A stretch of 6,635 bases of DNA, taken from NCBI GenBank assembly GCA_030039775.1, contig JASHUX010000164.1, positions 1 through 6,635 on the forward strand. Direction: 5' to 3'. Numbering within the stretch: position 1 is the stretch's first letter; every line of letters begins with the position of its first letter. A model generated the notes under the pieces. That model was given only the letters and a program-made list of their open reading frames with translations, did not search any database and was not told the origin of the DNA. Positions 5,330-6,635 of the stretch are shown in pieces. This DNA is from Alphaproteobacteria bacterium. Its GTDB lineage: Bacteria; Pseudomonadota; Alphaproteobacteria; ATCC43930; CGMCC-115725. The position numbers and the translations under genes are program-made.

Positions 5330-6635
5330 TCAGCGATGGAGCCACATGCGAAGCGCCGACAGCAGTTGATCGGTGTTGACCGGTTTCGCCAGATAGTCTG
5401 AGGCGCCGGCCTCGAGACATTTCTCGCGGTCGCCCTTCATCGCCTTGGCCGTCAGTGCGATGATCGGCAGCCGGCGGAACGCCGCATCGGCGCGGATCGC
5501 CGTCATCGTTTGATAACCATCCATTTCCGGCATCATGATGTCCATCAGCACGATCGCAATACCGGGTGTTGCGCCGAGGAGTGCGATCGCTTCGCGCCCC
5601 GTCGTCGCGGTCACGACATTCATGCCGCGACGTTCGAGCGCGCTGCTTAACGCGAAGATGTTACGCGCGTCGTCATCGACCAGTAGTACCGATTTGCCGA
5701 CCAGGTCGTCGTCGGAATCGTGCAATCGTTCGATCAATCGCTGCTTCTCCGGCGGCAGGTCGGCGATCACGCGATGCAGGAACAAAGCTGTTTCGTCGAG
5801 CAGACGTTCCGGCGATTCGACGCCCTTCACCACGACGCTGCGCGCCATGGTGTGAAGCTGAGCGTCTTCTTCGGCGGAGAGCTGACGGCCGGTGAATACG
5901 ACGACCGGCAGGTCGGGGAGGCCTGGATCGTCGCGCAATTGCTCCAGGAGATCAAAACCCGACATGTCTGGCAGGCGCAAATCGAGCACCACGCAATCGA
6001 TCGGCCCATCGCGCAGCGCAGCAAGGGCGGCGCCGCCGGTTTCGGCCGGAATGATGTCGATGTCGTCGTGGCCCAGTAGTGCCGAAATGCCGAGTTGTTC
6101 GGCGGAATTATCCTCCACCACGAGGAGGCGCTTACGCCGCGGTTCGGTGAATTCCAAAATGCGCCGCAGTGCTTGGTCAAGCCCATCCTTCGTTGTCGGC
6201 TTGGTGATGAACGAGAACGCGCCGCGCGCCAAGCCGTTTTGCCGGTCTTCGTCCAGTGTCAACATCTGAACGGGGATGTGTCGTGTCAGCGGGTTCTGCT
6301 TCAACTGACTCAGCACCGTCCAGCCCAACATGTCGGGCAGGAAAACGTCGAGGGACACGGCATTCGGCTGGTACTCGGCGGCAAGAGCTAAAGCGTCGGC
6401 GCCGCGTGTCGCCACTAGAACCTTGAAGCCGGAATCGCGAGCCAGATCCGCAATGATCCTGGCATAGTGCGGATCGTCCTCGACAATCAGAAGTACCTTG
6501 TCGCCGGCTTGCAAGACGGTGCGGTCATCCGGAACGCTCTCGACCACCGTTTCGGCGAGCGCGGCTCCTGCGGACAGCGCCGGAACGGACGACATCGTGG
6601 CAGGCGCCTTCTGTGGGATCGTCGGACCGGCATAC
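5330..6635 (-). CDS. Triple-receiver C-terminus of a large hybrid histidine kinase, partial at the right edge
   Basis: The reading frame is open from the right edge to a TGA at 5330. Numbering from an internal Met at 6595 (421 residues), three receiver domains follow one another. REC1 (about 34-150) has E39/D40, phospho-acceptor D83 (SLDVFLPD), T113 and K132. REC2 (about 155-275) has E161/D162, D205 (VLDLRLPD), T235 and K257. REC3 (about 302-418) has D307-D309, D352 (LMDIMMPEMDG), T382 and K404. All three keep the acceptor Asp and Lys. The Met at 6595 is unlikely to be the start: it has no good Shine-Dalgarno, and the 13 codons before it continue a Pro/Ala-rich linker (PTIPQKAPA) like those following the ATP-binding domain in HAMP/GAF hybrid kinases with three C-terminal receivers. 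I infer that the sensor and kinase domains lie to the right. A stand-alone triple-receiver protein starting at 6595 is the less likely alternative. It forms an operon with the next kinase. Confidence 0.88.
   Translation of the reverse strand, partial: YAGPTIPQKAPATMSSVPALSAGAALAETVVESVPDDRTVLQAGDKVLLIVEDDPHYARIIADLARDSGFKVLVATRGADALALAAEYQPNAVSLDVFLPDMLGWTVLSQLKQNPLTRHIPVQMLTLDEDRQNGLARGAFSFITKPTTKDGLDQALRRILEFTEPRRKRLLVVEDNSAEQLGISALLGHDDIDIIPAETGGAALAALRDGPIDCVVLDLRLPDMSGFDLLEQLRDDPGLPDLPVVVFTGRQLSAEEDAQLHTMARSVVVKGVESPERLLDETALFLHRVIADLPPEKQRLIERLHDSDDDLVGKSVLLVDDDARNIFALSSALERRGMNVVTATTGREAIALLGATPGIAIVLMDIMMPEMDGYQTMTAIRADAAFRRLPIIALTAKAMKGDREKCLEAGASDYLAKPVNTDQLLSALRMWLHR

Noticed and set aside
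5319..5420. Longer start of the hybrid kinase at 5420
   Set aside because: It would overlap the conserved end of the third receiver in the upstream gene. The receiver fold begins just after the Met at 5318, which has a plausible ribosome-binding site.
5330..6595. Stand-alone triple-receiver response regulator starting at 6595
   Set aside because: The frame is open to the window edge, the preceding codons continue a linker, and the Met has no convincing Shine-Dalgarno. It was annotated as a partial hybrid kinase instead.

Overview
The window is a GC-rich stretch of bacterial chromosome, coded entirely on the minus strand and packed tightly. The proteins look like those of Alphaproteobacteria, probably a Rhizobiales or Bradyrhizobium-like soil organism. 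That placement is an inference from the sensor-kinase sequences and the style of the catabolic operon, not from any marker gene. No tRNA, rRNA, CRISPR array, insertion sequence or att site is visible. There are two blocks, separated by one gap of about 136 bases (3476-3611). Gene order below follows transcription, from high to low coordinates.

Block 1 (6635 to 3612) is a phosphorelay. The first gene enters from the right edge already open and shows three receiver (REC) domains in a row. It is almost certainly the C-terminal part of a large hybrid histidine kinase. Eleven bases after its stop begins a second complete kinase laid out REC - coiled coil - HisKA - HATPase - REC. Together the two genes show five receiver domains and one visible kinase core, but no DNA-binding output domain.

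Block 2 (3475 to 1) is a putative aromatic-catabolism operon: a MarR-family regulator, a short-chain dehydrogenase/reductase (SDR), a Rieske ring-hydroxylating oxygenase alpha subunit, its small beta subunit, and the start of an Asp-box (BNR) beta-propeller-like protein that runs off the left edge. Junctions are extremely tight: TGATG between marR and SDR, 2 bases between SDR and alpha, an 8-base GTGATTGA overlap between alpha and beta, and 12 bases between beta and the Asp-box gene. This implies a single transcript with coupled translation. The likely chemistry is dioxygenation of an unknown aromatic or related substrate, followed by NAD-dependent oxidation of the dihydrodiol by the SDR, with MarR sensing substrate or product. 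No ferredoxin or reductase gene is in the window, so the electron donor must lie elsewhere.

The gap between the blocks holds a weak candidate promoter and two short palindromes that could be MarR operators. The most notable points are the Asp-box protein inside an oxygenase operon, an apparently shortened iron-site motif in the alpha subunit, an N-terminal receiver without its conserved lysine, and a 54-base internal repeat in the kinase's signalling coil. All families in the window are recognisable, and I see no wholly new type of system.
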